From positions 1 to 42,881 of IMG/VR virus record IMGVR_UViG_3300011115_000128: a stretch of 42,881 bases of DNA; one strand, given 5' to 3'. The notes beneath the pieces are model-generated. The model was not told where the DNA came from, did no database searches, and saw only the letters and a program-made list of their open reading frames with translations. The first letter of the stretch is position 1, and the number at the start of each line of letters is the position of its first letter. The position numbers and the translations under genes are program-made. Positions 1 through 7,415 of the stretch are shown in pieces. Origin of the DNA: a virus.

Positions 1-20
1 AGAATACCGAAGGAAGAAGA

Positions 21-683
21 ATGAGTATCGTATGGTCATTCAGCAGCTTAAAGACATTCCAGCAGTGTCCTAAGAAGTACTACCACACCAAGATAGCTAA
101 GGATGTGGTTGAGCCTGATACAAAAGCTACGTTGTACGGGAAGTCGGCACATACAGTTGCTGAAGAATATATACGTGACGGAACCCCGATCCCACCTGCG
201 TTTGAATACATGCAGCCTACATTGGACATACTAAAAGCGATACCGGGGGAAAAGTTATGCGAAGTCAAATTTGGGTTGACGAAGAATTTAGAGTCGTGCG
301 ACTTCGATGCTCCGCATGTGTGGTGGCATGGGGTGGCAGATTTGGTGATTATCAATCCGACTACGAAAACGGCACACTCCATAGACTACAAGACAAGCAA
401 GAATGCGAGATATGCGGACGTGAAGCAGCTCGATCTTGTCGCCTGTGGGTTATTTGCCAAGTTCCCGGAAATTCAGAAGGTGAAGTCGGCTCTTTTGTTT
501 GTAGTGAGCAAGGAATTTGTTAAGGCCGACCACTACAGGGAGATGCTGCTCAAGTACGTAGAGAAGCCATCACAAGACGTAGCACGTATCGAAGCAGCGA
601 TAGATAATGGAGTGTGGAACCCAGTCAGCGGCCCGCTGTGTAAGTTCTGCTCAGTTAAGCAGTGTGAATACAACAGGAGTTAA
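21..683 (+). CDS. PD-(D/E)XK nuclease, Cas4/RecB-like
   Basis: A 220-residue nuclease of the RecB/Cas4 type, expected to process DNA ends during phage recombination or replication. The GKSAH motif near residue 44 supplies the family histidine, GVADL near residue 107 the first acidic residue, and IDYKTSK near residue 123 the D-x-K pair; a following Q fits motif QhxxY. One cysteine at residue 16 and three at 207, 210 and 215 match the Cas4/AddB pattern that holds a 4Fe-4S cluster. The start follows a purine-rich AGGAAGAAGA. The gene is 2 bp from the next one and heads an early operon with a helicase. No cas1/cas2 or CRISPR array is nearby, so a phage recombination role is more likely than spacer acquisition. 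Confidence 0.85.
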   Translation: MSIVWSFSSLKTFQQCPKKYYHTKIAKDVVEPDTKATLYGKSAHTVAEEYIRDGTPIPPAFEYMQPTLDILKAIPGEKLCEVKFGLTKNLESCDFDAPHVWWHGVADLVIINPTTKTAHSIDYKTSKNARYADVKQLDLVACGLFAKFPEIQKVKSALLFVVSKEFVKADHYREMLLKYVEKPSQDVARIEAAIDNGVWNPVSGPLCKFCSVKQCEYNRS

Positions 684-685
684 CA

Positions 686-1033
686 ATGAACCCAATGACG
701 AACCAAGCAACCGATGCCGCCCTCATCCTTGAGAACGAGCTTAAACGCCGAGTGAACGAGGTAGTCGAGCGTGTAGTAGTGGACATGGTGGGCAAAATCA
801 TTCAGCACGAACTGAACAAGTACAAAGCCGAGATGATGTTGGAAATCAGCATAGCAATTGGCAGAAGCCTGAAGGTGGTAGAAAATGAGGGGCGCAAACC
901 TTTATGGGAAGCGACTCCCGAAGAGTTTGGGCTAACTGAAGAAGACCTTAACCGCTCATCCATCAGGCGTTTGGATGATGTGCAAAACTTTAACAACGCA
1001 ATTGACAAGGATATTAATCATGCCTTACGTTAA
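686..1033 (+). CDS. Hypothetical helical protein
   Basis: A 115-residue protein I do not recognise. Residues 15-60 are strongly helical and charged, a probable coiled coil. The C-terminal part contains PEEFGLTEEDLN, which reads as a short helical hairpin. There is no signal peptide or membrane segment. A GGAG ribosome-binding site lies seven bases before the chosen ATG. The gene sits between the Cas4-like nuclease and the small HNH gene and overlaps the start of the latter by 14 bp, so it is part of the early operon. No function can be assigned. Confidence 0.7.
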   Translation: MNPMTNQATDAALILENELKRRVNEVVERVVVDMVGKIIQHELNKYKAEMMLEISIAIGRSLKVVENEGRKPLWEATPEEFGLTEEDLNRSSIRRLDDVQNFNNAIDKDINHALR

Positions 1034-1295
1034 CAAAGCCCGCCCCTATAAAAAGGAATACGAGCAACAACTTAGCCGAGGTGAAGAGAAGCCTCGACTT
1101 GAACGCCAACGTGCCCGCACCGAGATGGACAAGAAAGGTGTTGACCGAGCGGGTAAGGACATCGACCACTCAATCCCGTTGTCCAAAGGCGGCACTAATG
1201 CACCTAGCAACTTAAAGCTAAGAGCGCCGAGTGTAAACCGTTCCTTTACACGTAACTCAGACCACACGGTCAAAATTAACAAGCCGAAAAAATGA
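1020..1295 (+). CDS. Small HNH-type nuclease-like protein
   Basis: A 91-residue basic protein with the core of a beta-beta-alpha-metal (HNH) nuclease: D49-H50, then PLSKGGTN, N64 and N73. The Cys pairs that often stabilise HNH folds are absent, which is common in small phage HNH proteins. I chose the ATG at 1020 over an in-frame one at 975, because the 15 extra residues read as overlap with the upstream gene. Its stop overlaps the helicase start as ATGA (1292-1295), so the two are probably translationally coupled and may act together on DNA. It could be a nicking enzyme or a junction-processing nuclease; the exact substrate is unknown. Confidence 0.75.
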   Translation: MPYVNKARPYKKEYEQQLSRGEEKPRLERQRARTEMDKKGVDRAGKDIDHSIPLSKGGTNAPSNLKLRAPSVNRSFTRNSDHTVKINKPKK

Positions 1296-2680
1296 AACTA
1301 TCAGAGTATGAGTGGCCCCGGCCTCCGGGGTTTACCCCTTTCGCGCATCAGAAGCAAACATCCGAGTTCCTATTAGCAAACCCCAAAGCCTTCTGTTTCA
1401 ATGAGCAGGGTACAGGCAAGACAGCATCAGTGATTTGGGCTGTTGATTATTTGATGCAACGAGGGTTAGTAAAACGTGTGTTAGTGGTATGCCCGCTATC
1501 CATTATGAAGTCAGCATGGCAGGGTGACCTGTTCAAGTTTGCTATACACCGTACAGTCGCCATAGCCTATGGCAGTGCAGCAAAGCGCAAAGAGATAATC
1601 AACAACGGCGCTGAGTTCGTCATCATCAACTTCGATGGCGTTGGTATCGTCAAGAAGGAAATAATTGCTGGTGGGTTTGACTTAATCGTAGTGGACGAGG
1701 CGTCAGCCTACAAGAACGCACAGACCTCACGCTGGAAAGACATGCGGGACTTGAACAAAGTCATCAAGGGTTTGTGGATGCTTACTGGAACACCAGCCGC
1801 CCAATCTCCTGTAGATGCTTACGGACTAGCTAAGCTGATAAACCCTAAAGCAGTGTCACCGTTCTTTGGGCATTTCAAGGACACGGTAATGACTAAGGTC
1901 AGCACGTTTAGGTGGGTACCTAAGCCTAATGCTATGTCTTTAGTACACAGTATTCTTCAGCCCGCTATTCGCTTTGAAAAAGCACAGTGTTTAGACCTAC
2001 CTCCGTTGACGTTTGTTGAGCGCGAGTCCATCATGTCCCCCCAGCAAGTTAAGTATTACAACGTACTAAAGAAACAGATGCTGATCGAAGCTAGTGGAGA
2101 AGAGATCAGCGCAGTCAACGCTGCGGTACAGATCAACAAGCTGCTGCAAATAGCTGGTGGCGCTGTATATACGGACACAGGTGAAGTGCTTGAGTTTGAT
2201 GTATCCCACCGCCTCAACGTGGTGCAAGAAGTTATCGAAGAGTCAAGCCATAAGGTGCTGGTATTTATACCGTTCACGCACACCATTGAGTTACTGCAAA
2301 AGCACTTAAACAAACACAACATAACGTGTGACGTTATCAACGGTAGCGTAAGCGTTAATCAACGCGCCGACATAGTTAAGCGGTTCCAAGAGCAAGACGA
2401 GCCTAAGGTTCTGCTGATACAACCAAAGGCGGCATCACACGGGTTAACCCTTACTGCTGCCAACACAATCATATGGTACGCTCCTTGTACCAGCGTGGAA
2501 ACGTACCTTCAAGCCAATGCACGGATTGATCGCCCCGGACAGGTGAACAACATGACCATCGTGCATATCACAGGCAGTCCCATTGAGGTACGGATGTACA
2601 AAATGTTGCAGGGCAACATAAGCAACCATAGCAAAATCATAGACTTATACCGACAAGAAATTTCTTTGGAAAGTACTTGA
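1292..2680 (+). CDS. SNF2-family DEAD/DEAH-like helicase
   Basis: A 462-residue superfamily 2 ATPase. Walker A is GTGKT at residues 40-44, motif II is DEAS at 135-138, and motif III is TGTP at 165-168. The second RecA-like domain contains the motif V region around ASHGLTL and a motif VI of the form QANARIDRPGQ near residues 407-417, typical of SNF2/RAD54 enzymes. It lacks a chromodomain or other targeting domain, so it is a minimal phage version. Such enzymes remodel protein-DNA complexes or migrate branched DNA. It is coupled to the small HNH gene upstream. The stop codon lies inside the next promoter's -35 box. Confidence 0.93.
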   Translation: MKLSEYEWPRPPGFTPFAHQKQTSEFLLANPKAFCFNEQGTGKTASVIWAVDYLMQRGLVKRVLVVCPLSIMKSAWQGDLFKFAIHRTVAIAYGSAAKRKEIINNGAEFVIINFDGVGIVKKEIIAGGFDLIVVDEASAYKNAQTSRWKDMRDLNKVIKGLWMLTGTPAAQSPVDAYGLAKLINPKAVSPFFGHFKDTVMTKVSTFRWVPKPNAMSLVHSILQPAIRFEKAQCLDLPPLTFVERESIMSPQQVKYYNVLKKQMLIEASGEEISAVNAAVQINKLLQIAGGAVYTDTGEVLEFDVSHRLNVVQEVIEESSHKVLVFIPFTHTIELLQKHLNKHNITCDVINGSVSVNQRADIVKRFQEQDEPKVLLIQPKAASHGLTLTAANTIIWYAPCTSVETYLQANARIDRPGQVNNMTIVHITGSPIEVRMYKMLQGNISNHSKIIDLYRQEISLEST

Positions 2681-2704
2681 CACTGTAAAAAGTTGTGCTA
2701 TAGT
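2677..2704 (+). promoter_or_regulatory. Strong sigma70-like promoter
   Basis: TTGACA at 2677-2682, a 16 bp spacer, and TATAGT at 2699-2704. The -35 box is a perfect consensus and the -10 differs from consensus at one position. Transcription would begin near 2711, leaving a leader of about 23 nt that carries a GGAG before the ATG at 2734. It overlaps the helicase stop codon. It would drive the coiled-coil protein, the Cys4 protein, the HTH protein and the primase-helicase using host RNA polymerase. Confidence 0.82.
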
Positions 2705-2733
2705 ACTCTTCCCAACAAAAACTGGAGCAACAC

Positions 2734-3168
2734 ATGACATTGGACGATACCGTTCAGGAAGCACCGCCTTCCACAGTTAACCTCGACAAGCTAGCCGAGG
2801 TGTATATCAAGATACGCGACAAACGCGCACAACTCAAGCAAGCCTTTGAAGCAAAGGACAACGAGCTTGACGAACAAATGCAAGTGCTATCGGACGAGAT
2901 GCTTGAAGTATGCAAGCGCCTTGAAGCCGACAGTGTGCGCACCCAACATGGCACGATCATCCGTTCAGTGAAGTCACGGTACTGGACAAATGATTGGGAT
3001 TCGATGTACCAAGTTATTAAAGAACATGGTGCGTTTGGCCTGTTAGAGAAACGACTTCATCAGACAAACATGAAGGAGTTTCTTGCAGAGAATCCATCGT
3101 TCTACCCCATTGGTCTCAATGTGGAGAACTCTTATACCGTGGTTGTTAGACGTTCTAAGGAAAACTGA
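2734..3168 (+). CDS. Coiled-coil protein, Gam/Gp157-like
   Basis: A 144-residue soluble protein. Residues 15-70 form a charged coiled coil, followed by a compact domain with HGTIIRSVKSRYWTNDW. Length and layout recall phage Gam-like host-nuclease inhibitors and Siphovirus Gp157-like proteins, which are small coiled-coil proteins next to recombination genes. I cannot separate these from an unnamed family. It is the first gene after the strong promoter and directly precedes the candidate ssDNA-binding protein, with a 1 bp gap. An early role in protecting or handling DNA is an inference from position. Confidence 0.72.
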   Translation: MTLDDTVQEAPPSTVNLDKLAEVYIKIRDKRAQLKQAFEAKDNELDEQMQVLSDEMLEVCKRLEADSVRTQHGTIIRSVKSRYWTNDWDSMYQVIKEHGAFGLLEKRLHQTNMKEFLAENPSFYPIGLNVENSYTVVVRRSKEN

Positions 3169-3169
3169 A

Positions 3170-4072
3170 ATGAGTAATCTCACTCTACTGAATCAAGACC
3201 TCCCCGACTTCCTGCAACAAGCAGGTGTTAGTGAGCTTACAAAGCAACTCGCTGGTCGCACTGGCGTAAAGCGCATCGTACCTAAAAACGGAATCTTCCG
3301 TAAGGTTGTCGGCGGTGAAGAAATGGGCAAAGTTAAGGGTAACCTTAGCACCGTTATTGTGAATGCCTCTCCGAAGGTTGGTCGCATTTTCTACGCTAAG
3401 GCATGGAGCCCTGAGTCCGAGCCGACTGCACCCGACTGTTTTTCCAATGATGGTGCTGCACCTGACGCTGGTTCAGTCAACAAGCAGGCTGACCGTTGTG
3501 ATTCTTGCGAACGCAATATCAAAGGTTCGGGTATGGGTAACTCCAAAGCATGCCGTTATTCGCGCCGCATTGCTGTAGTGCTGGAAGAAGACTTTGGCAC
3601 TTCTCTTGAGGGTGAGGTCTACCAAATGAACTTGGCTTCTAAGTCTTTGTTTGGCGATAGTGTTGGCGACAACACTCACCCCTTTGAGAGCTACACCAAA
3701 TACCTTGCAAACAACGGCAAGAGTTTGGACTACGTGGTTACGCAGATGTCTTTCAACGAAGACAATGACAACCAGTCTATTCTGTTTACCCCTGTTCGGT
3801 TCATTAACAAGTCCGAGCACAACGTAACCAGTAAAGTTGCTGCGCTGCCTGAGACACAGAAGCTGGTCACCATGACTCCGTATCAAGCGGAAACATTAGG
3901 CCGTGCGCCTAAGTTGGAAGCACCTAAAGCCGAGGCCCCTAAAGCCGCCGCGCCACAGGATGACCCTATTGAGGAGCCTAAGAAGCGTGAGTCTAAGAAA
4001 GCTGCTGAGCCCGCACCTACAACCAAGAAGAGCTTGGATTCTGTAGTTGCAGCTTGGTCTGACGAGGAATAA
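3170..4072 (+). CDS. Candidate ssDNA-binding protein (Cys4, acidic tail)
   Basis: A 300-residue protein. The start at 3170 lies 1 bp after the previous stop and behind AAGG; an in-frame ATG 87 bp upstream lies inside the previous gene and is rejected. Cysteines at residues 90, 110, 113 and 128 could bind one zinc. After residue 235 comes an Ala/Pro/Lys/Glu linker with EAPKAEAPKAAAP repeats, then a short tail ending AAWSDEE. A globular core, flexible linker and acidic aromatic tip is the plan of phage and bacterial ssDNA-binding proteins, and the neighbours are helicase and primase genes. The function is inferred from architecture, not from a recognised OB-fold motif. Confidence 0.7.
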   Translation: MSNLTLLNQDLPDFLQQAGVSELTKQLAGRTGVKRIVPKNGIFRKVVGGEEMGKVKGNLSTVIVNASPKVGRIFYAKAWSPESEPTAPDCFSNDGAAPDAGSVNKQADRCDSCERNIKGSGMGNSKACRYSRRIAVVLEEDFGTSLEGEVYQMNLASKSLFGDSVGDNTHPFESYTKYLANNGKSLDYVVTQMSFNEDNDNQSILFTPVRFINKSEHNVTSKVAALPETQKLVTMTPYQAETLGRAPKLEAPKAEAPKAAAPQDDPIEEPKKRESKKAAEPAPTTKKSLDSVVAAWSDEE

Positions 4073-4075
4073 CGT

Positions 4076-4315
4076 ATGAGCTACGGTTACAGCCAAAGCT
4101 TAGTAGCTGCTAATAAAAAGGCAAACGCTAAGTCTTTGGGCGTAGCCTTGGGACGCTTGTGTATTAAGCATGGTATCCCTGTTACTGAGGTAGCGAAGGA
4201 ACTAGAAGTTAGCCGCATGGCGGTCTACAACTGGTTTTTGGGGACTCACTCCCCTACGTCCTCCCTTAAGAGCAGGGTACTTGCTTATGTAGACAGCCTC
4301 AAGAAACGCAACTAA
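4076..4315 (+). CDS. Small HTH DNA-binding protein
   Basis: A 79-residue protein with a helix-turn-helix around VTEVAKELEVSRMAVYNWF (about residues 39-57), where the second helix would read DNA. The remainder is helical. This is the XRE/Cro-like size class and may be an early regulator or a helper of the adjacent primase. It lies 3 bp after the Cys4 protein and 2 bp before the primase, in the same transcription unit. No operator repeats were found beside it. Confidence 0.72.
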   Translation: MSYGYSQSLVAANKKANAKSLGVALGRLCIKHGIPVTEVAKELEVSRMAVYNWFLGTHSPTSSLKSRVLAYVDSLKKRN

Positions 4316-4317
4316 TA

Positions 4318-7170
4318 ATGCCCACATTCGACCTATTAGATGCGGTTCTTCCCGTAGAGGGAAGGTACTGCGTGTTAGGTATTGGCAGGTATCCTGACCA
4401 GCATTTTGTAGATACACGGGAACAAGTTGATGAGTTAGCCGAGCAGTTTGTAAGCCGTAGAGTTGATGCGTATTTTGGGTGTGCCAAGTTCGGCCCCCTT
4501 AACAACCGTACACATGACAACGCTACGTATTTTCGCGCACTGTGGATGGATATTGATTGCGGCCCCACAAAGGCTGCACCCGACGAGAAGGGCAGAATCA
4601 AGGGCTACATTGACCAGCAGACTGGACTTGCTGAGTTCCAGAAATTTTGCAAAGCTGTAAAGCTACCCAAGCCAATACTAGTGAGTTCCGGTTATGGGAT
4701 TCATGCGTACTGGTTGCTTGAAGAGACGGTATCCCGCACTCAGTGGGAACCTCTGTCTGAGCGACTTCGAGAGTTGTGCGTTGAGCAGGGCTTGATTGTT
4801 GACCCGTCGGTGTTTGAAGCATCGCGTGTTCTCCGTATTCCCGGCACGTTCAACTTTAAAAACGAAGAACCCATGCCTGTAGAGGTTTTGAGTTCCGATA
4901 CCGTGCGCATCCCATATGCGCAAATGAAAGACCTACTCGGCGCGGCTGACCCCCAACCTGAGAAGCCTGATTTTATTCCAAGTTCTATCAGCCCAATGAT
5001 GGAAGCATTGATGGCTAACAAGGTCAAGCGGTTCAAGACAATAATGATGAAGACAGCGCGTGGCGAAGGCTGTAATCAACTGCTTTATTGCTTTGAGAAC
5101 CAAGCTACTTTGGACGAACCACTTTGGCGTTCTGCGTTATCTATTGCAGCTTTTTGCGTAGACAGACACAGTGCGGCAACGAAGATGTCTAACAAGCACG
5201 ATGGGTATGACCCTGACGAGGTGGAGATAAAGGTCAACAACCTGATAAAAAAGGGTGGCCCGCATCACTGCGCTACGTTTGAAAAGCAAAACCCCGGTGG
5301 CTGTGACGGTTGCATACACAAGGGCAAGCTTAAGTCCCCAATCATGTTGGGTGTGGAGATAGAAGAGGCCGACGATGAAGACAACGAAGTGGTTGTCGAA
5401 GAGGAAGAAGGTAAGACGGTAACCTTAAACATACCTGAGTACCCATTTCCTTTTTTCCGGGGCAAGAACGGTGGCGTGTATAGACGACCTGACGATGAGG
5501 AATCAGACCCAGTACTTGTCTATGAGCATGACCTCTATGTAGTCAAGCGGATGCGCGACCCTGAGATGGGTGAAGTTGCTTTGTTCAGACTGCATTTGCC
5601 CCATGATGGAGTCAGGGAATTTGCGGTATCTACAGCAGCTATATCTTCCAAGGACGAGCTACGCAAGCTATTAGCCCAGCAGGGGGTAGTAGCCCACCAC
5701 AAGCAGTATGAGAACCTAGCGGTGTTCGTGGTGACGTTTATAAAAAATCTACAGTACACAAGGAAAGCAGACATTATGAGAACACAATTTGGATGGGTAG
5801 AGAACGATAGCAAGTTCATCATGGGCGATAAGGAAATTACTAAGGATGGTACGTTCTATAGCCCCCCAACATCAACCACAGAATTTTTTGCCGAAAAGAT
5901 TCACGCCAAGGGCGACATGGATAAGTGGAAAGAAGTCTTTAACCTGTACGGCATGGAGGGCATGGAAGCTCATGCGTTTGCCACATTGACTGCGTTTGGC
6001 TCCCCGCTGTTTAAGTTTACTGGGTTAGACGGGGCCATCATTAACGTAATCTACGAGTTGGCGGGTTCAGGCAAGTCCACCATCTTGCGTATGTGCAACA
6101 GCGTGTACGGTCAGCCCAAGGAATTGATGGCAATACCGAAAGATACGTTTAACTCCAAGATGCAGCAATTGGGGGTTATGAACAACCTGCCCAACACAAT
6201 GGACGAGATCACTAATATGTCAGGGATGGAGTTCTCCGATGTGGCATACAGCATCAGTCAAGGGCGCGGTAAGAACCGCATGAAGTCTCAGTCTAATGCA
6301 CTACGGCTGAACAACACATCGTGGAAAAACATGACTTTATGCTCAGCTAACTGTAGCTTCTACGAAAAGTTGGGTGAAGCGAAGAATACCCCGGACGGTG
6401 AGTCAGTACGGTTACTGGAGTACAAGATAGAGCCCAACGACCTAATTGGCGTAGCGCATGGTAAAGAGATGTTTGACCACCAGCTTAACGATAACTATGG
6501 GCATGCGGGTGAAGTCTATATCACTTGGTTGGTAAACAACCTTGAGGAAGCCAAAGCTCTAGTCAATAAGATTCAGGCCCGCATTGATAAGGAAGTACAG
6601 TTCACAGCCCGTGAGCGGTTTTGGTCAGCCGTAGCTGCATGCAACATTGCCGGTGGTCTTATAGCCAAGAGCTTAGAGTTGCACAACTACGATATGGCAA
6701 AGGTGTATAGCTGGCTCAAGGGCATGCTGTCTGAGATGCGCAACGATGTAAAACCACCAAACTCCACGCCCGTAGCCGCACTGGGTGAGTTCATTAATTC
6801 CCACATCTTTAACACGCTGGTGGTTAACGGTGAAGTAGATGCCCGTAGTCAATTGGTATCTATGCCCACACTGGAACCCCGCAATGAGCTACTTATACGC
6901 TACGAGCCCGATACTAAGCACCTGTACATAGCCGCCAAACAGTTCAAAGACTTTTGCGTCAAACAGCAGATTGGTTACAAAGAGTTACTTAAGAAGCTCA
7001 CCGACTTGCAAGTTTTTGTTGAGGCTACCAACAAGCGCATGTCCAAGGGTATGAAGGTTGTATCGCCCGCTGTTCGTGTACTGAAGTTTGACGCTTCCAA
7101 TAACGAGTTTTTGCAAGTAGAAGCTATATTGGGCACAAATGAAAATCGAGACGGTGACGTACAGGATTGA
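4318..7170 (+). CDS. Primase-helicase (AEP-like primase plus DUF927/SF3-like ATPase)
   Basis: A 950-residue replication protein. The N-terminal domain has archaeo-eukaryotic primase motifs: WMDID with D78 and D80, SGYGIH with H129, and a basic RVLRIPGT segment near 170-177. A Cys/His cluster at about residues 316-335 (HHC, then CDGC) looks like a zinc finger. The C-terminal ATPase has Walker A AGSGKST at 582-588 and Walker B-like DE at 629-630, in the style of DUF927/P4-like helicases. It would synthesise primers and unwind the fork, so phage replication is probably largely independent of host DnaG and DnaB. It overlaps the next small gene by 32 bp. No DNA polymerase lies in the window. Confidence 0.92.
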   Translation: MPTFDLLDAVLPVEGRYCVLGIGRYPDQHFVDTREQVDELAEQFVSRRVDAYFGCAKFGPLNNRTHDNATYFRALWMDIDCGPTKAAPDEKGRIKGYIDQQTGLAEFQKFCKAVKLPKPILVSSGYGIHAYWLLEETVSRTQWEPLSERLRELCVEQGLIVDPSVFEASRVLRIPGTFNFKNEEPMPVEVLSSDTVRIPYAQMKDLLGAADPQPEKPDFIPSSISPMMEALMANKVKRFKTIMMKTARGEGCNQLLYCFENQATLDEPLWRSALSIAAFCVDRHSAATKMSNKHDGYDPDEVEIKVNNLIKKGGPHHCATFEKQNPGGCDGCIHKGKLKSPIMLGVEIEEADDEDNEVVVEEEEGKTVTLNIPEYPFPFFRGKNGGVYRRPDDEESDPVLVYEHDLYVVKRMRDPEMGEVALFRLHLPHDGVREFAVSTAAISSKDELRKLLAQQGVVAHHKQYENLAVFVVTFIKNLQYTRKADIMRTQFGWVENDSKFIMGDKEITKDGTFYSPPTSTTEFFAEKIHAKGDMDKWKEVFNLYGMEGMEAHAFATLTAFGSPLFKFTGLDGAIINVIYELAGSGKSTILRMCNSVYGQPKELMAIPKDTFNSKMQQLGVMNNLPNTMDEITNMSGMEFSDVAYSISQGRGKNRMKSQSNALRLNNTSWKNMTLCSANCSFYEKLGEAKNTPDGESVRLLEYKIEPNDLIGVAHGKEMFDHQLNDNYGHAGEVYITWLVNNLEEAKALVNKIQARIDKEVQFTARERFWSAVAACNIAGGLIAKSLELHNYDMAKVYSWLKGMLSEMRNDVKPPNSTPVAALGEFINSHIFNTLVVNGEVDARSQLVSMPTLEPRNELLIRYEPDTKHLYIAAKQFKDFCVKQQIGYKELLKKLTDLQVFVEATNKRMSKGMKVVSPAVRVLKFDASNNEFLQVEAILGTNENRDGDVQD

Positions 7171-7333
7171 CTGGTCTAAGTTTCGCAAAGGCCATTCGTT
7201 TTTTGTACCCTGCATTGACCACAAAGCTGCACGGGCAGAGGTGGCTACTGTTACAAAACGCCTGAAGATAGACACGGTATCTAAGGTAGAGCTTGTGGAT
7301 GGCATCAAAGGCTTGCGGGTCTGGCGGGTTTGA
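7139..7333 (+). CDS. Small conserved-looking phage protein
   Basis: A 64-residue soluble basic protein, with FFVPCID followed by a helical segment and a beta-rich end closing GLRVWRV. I do not recognise a named family, but the composition is that of a real globular mini-protein. It overlaps the primase end by 32 bp in another frame and is the last gene before the terminator. Its start is inside the primase, so translation is probably coupled. A helper role in replication is possible but unsupported. Confidence 0.65.
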   Translation: MKIETVTYRIDWSKFRKGHSFFVPCIDHKAARAEVATVTKRLKIDTVSKVELVDGIKGLRVWRV

Positions 7334-7367
7334 GCTACACTACCAGCGTGTTATGTTGTTTCTCCTT

Positions 7368-7384
7368 GAGAGTACGCTACTCTC
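7368..7384 (+). other. Short perfect hairpin upstream of the terminator
   Basis: GAGAGTA (7368-7374), loop CGC, TACTCTC (7378-7384), a perfect 7 bp stem. The octamer TCTCCTTG occurs directly before it (7361-7368) and again after it (7381-7388). It is weak as a terminator because no T tract follows. It may protect the 3' end or be a protein site. Confidence 0.45.
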
Positions 7385-7388
7385 CTTG

Positions 7389-7415
7389 CCCCCGGCTAAT
7401 CACCGGGGGTTTTTT
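7389..7415 (+). terminator. Rho-independent terminator of the early module
   Basis: A CCCCCGG stem (7389-7395), a 7 nt loop, CCGGGGG (7403-7409), then six T (7410-7415). It acts for the + strand only; the other strand has no T tract after the stem. The last two T are also part of the stop codon of the convergent giant gene, so the two transcription units meet here. Confidence 0.92.
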
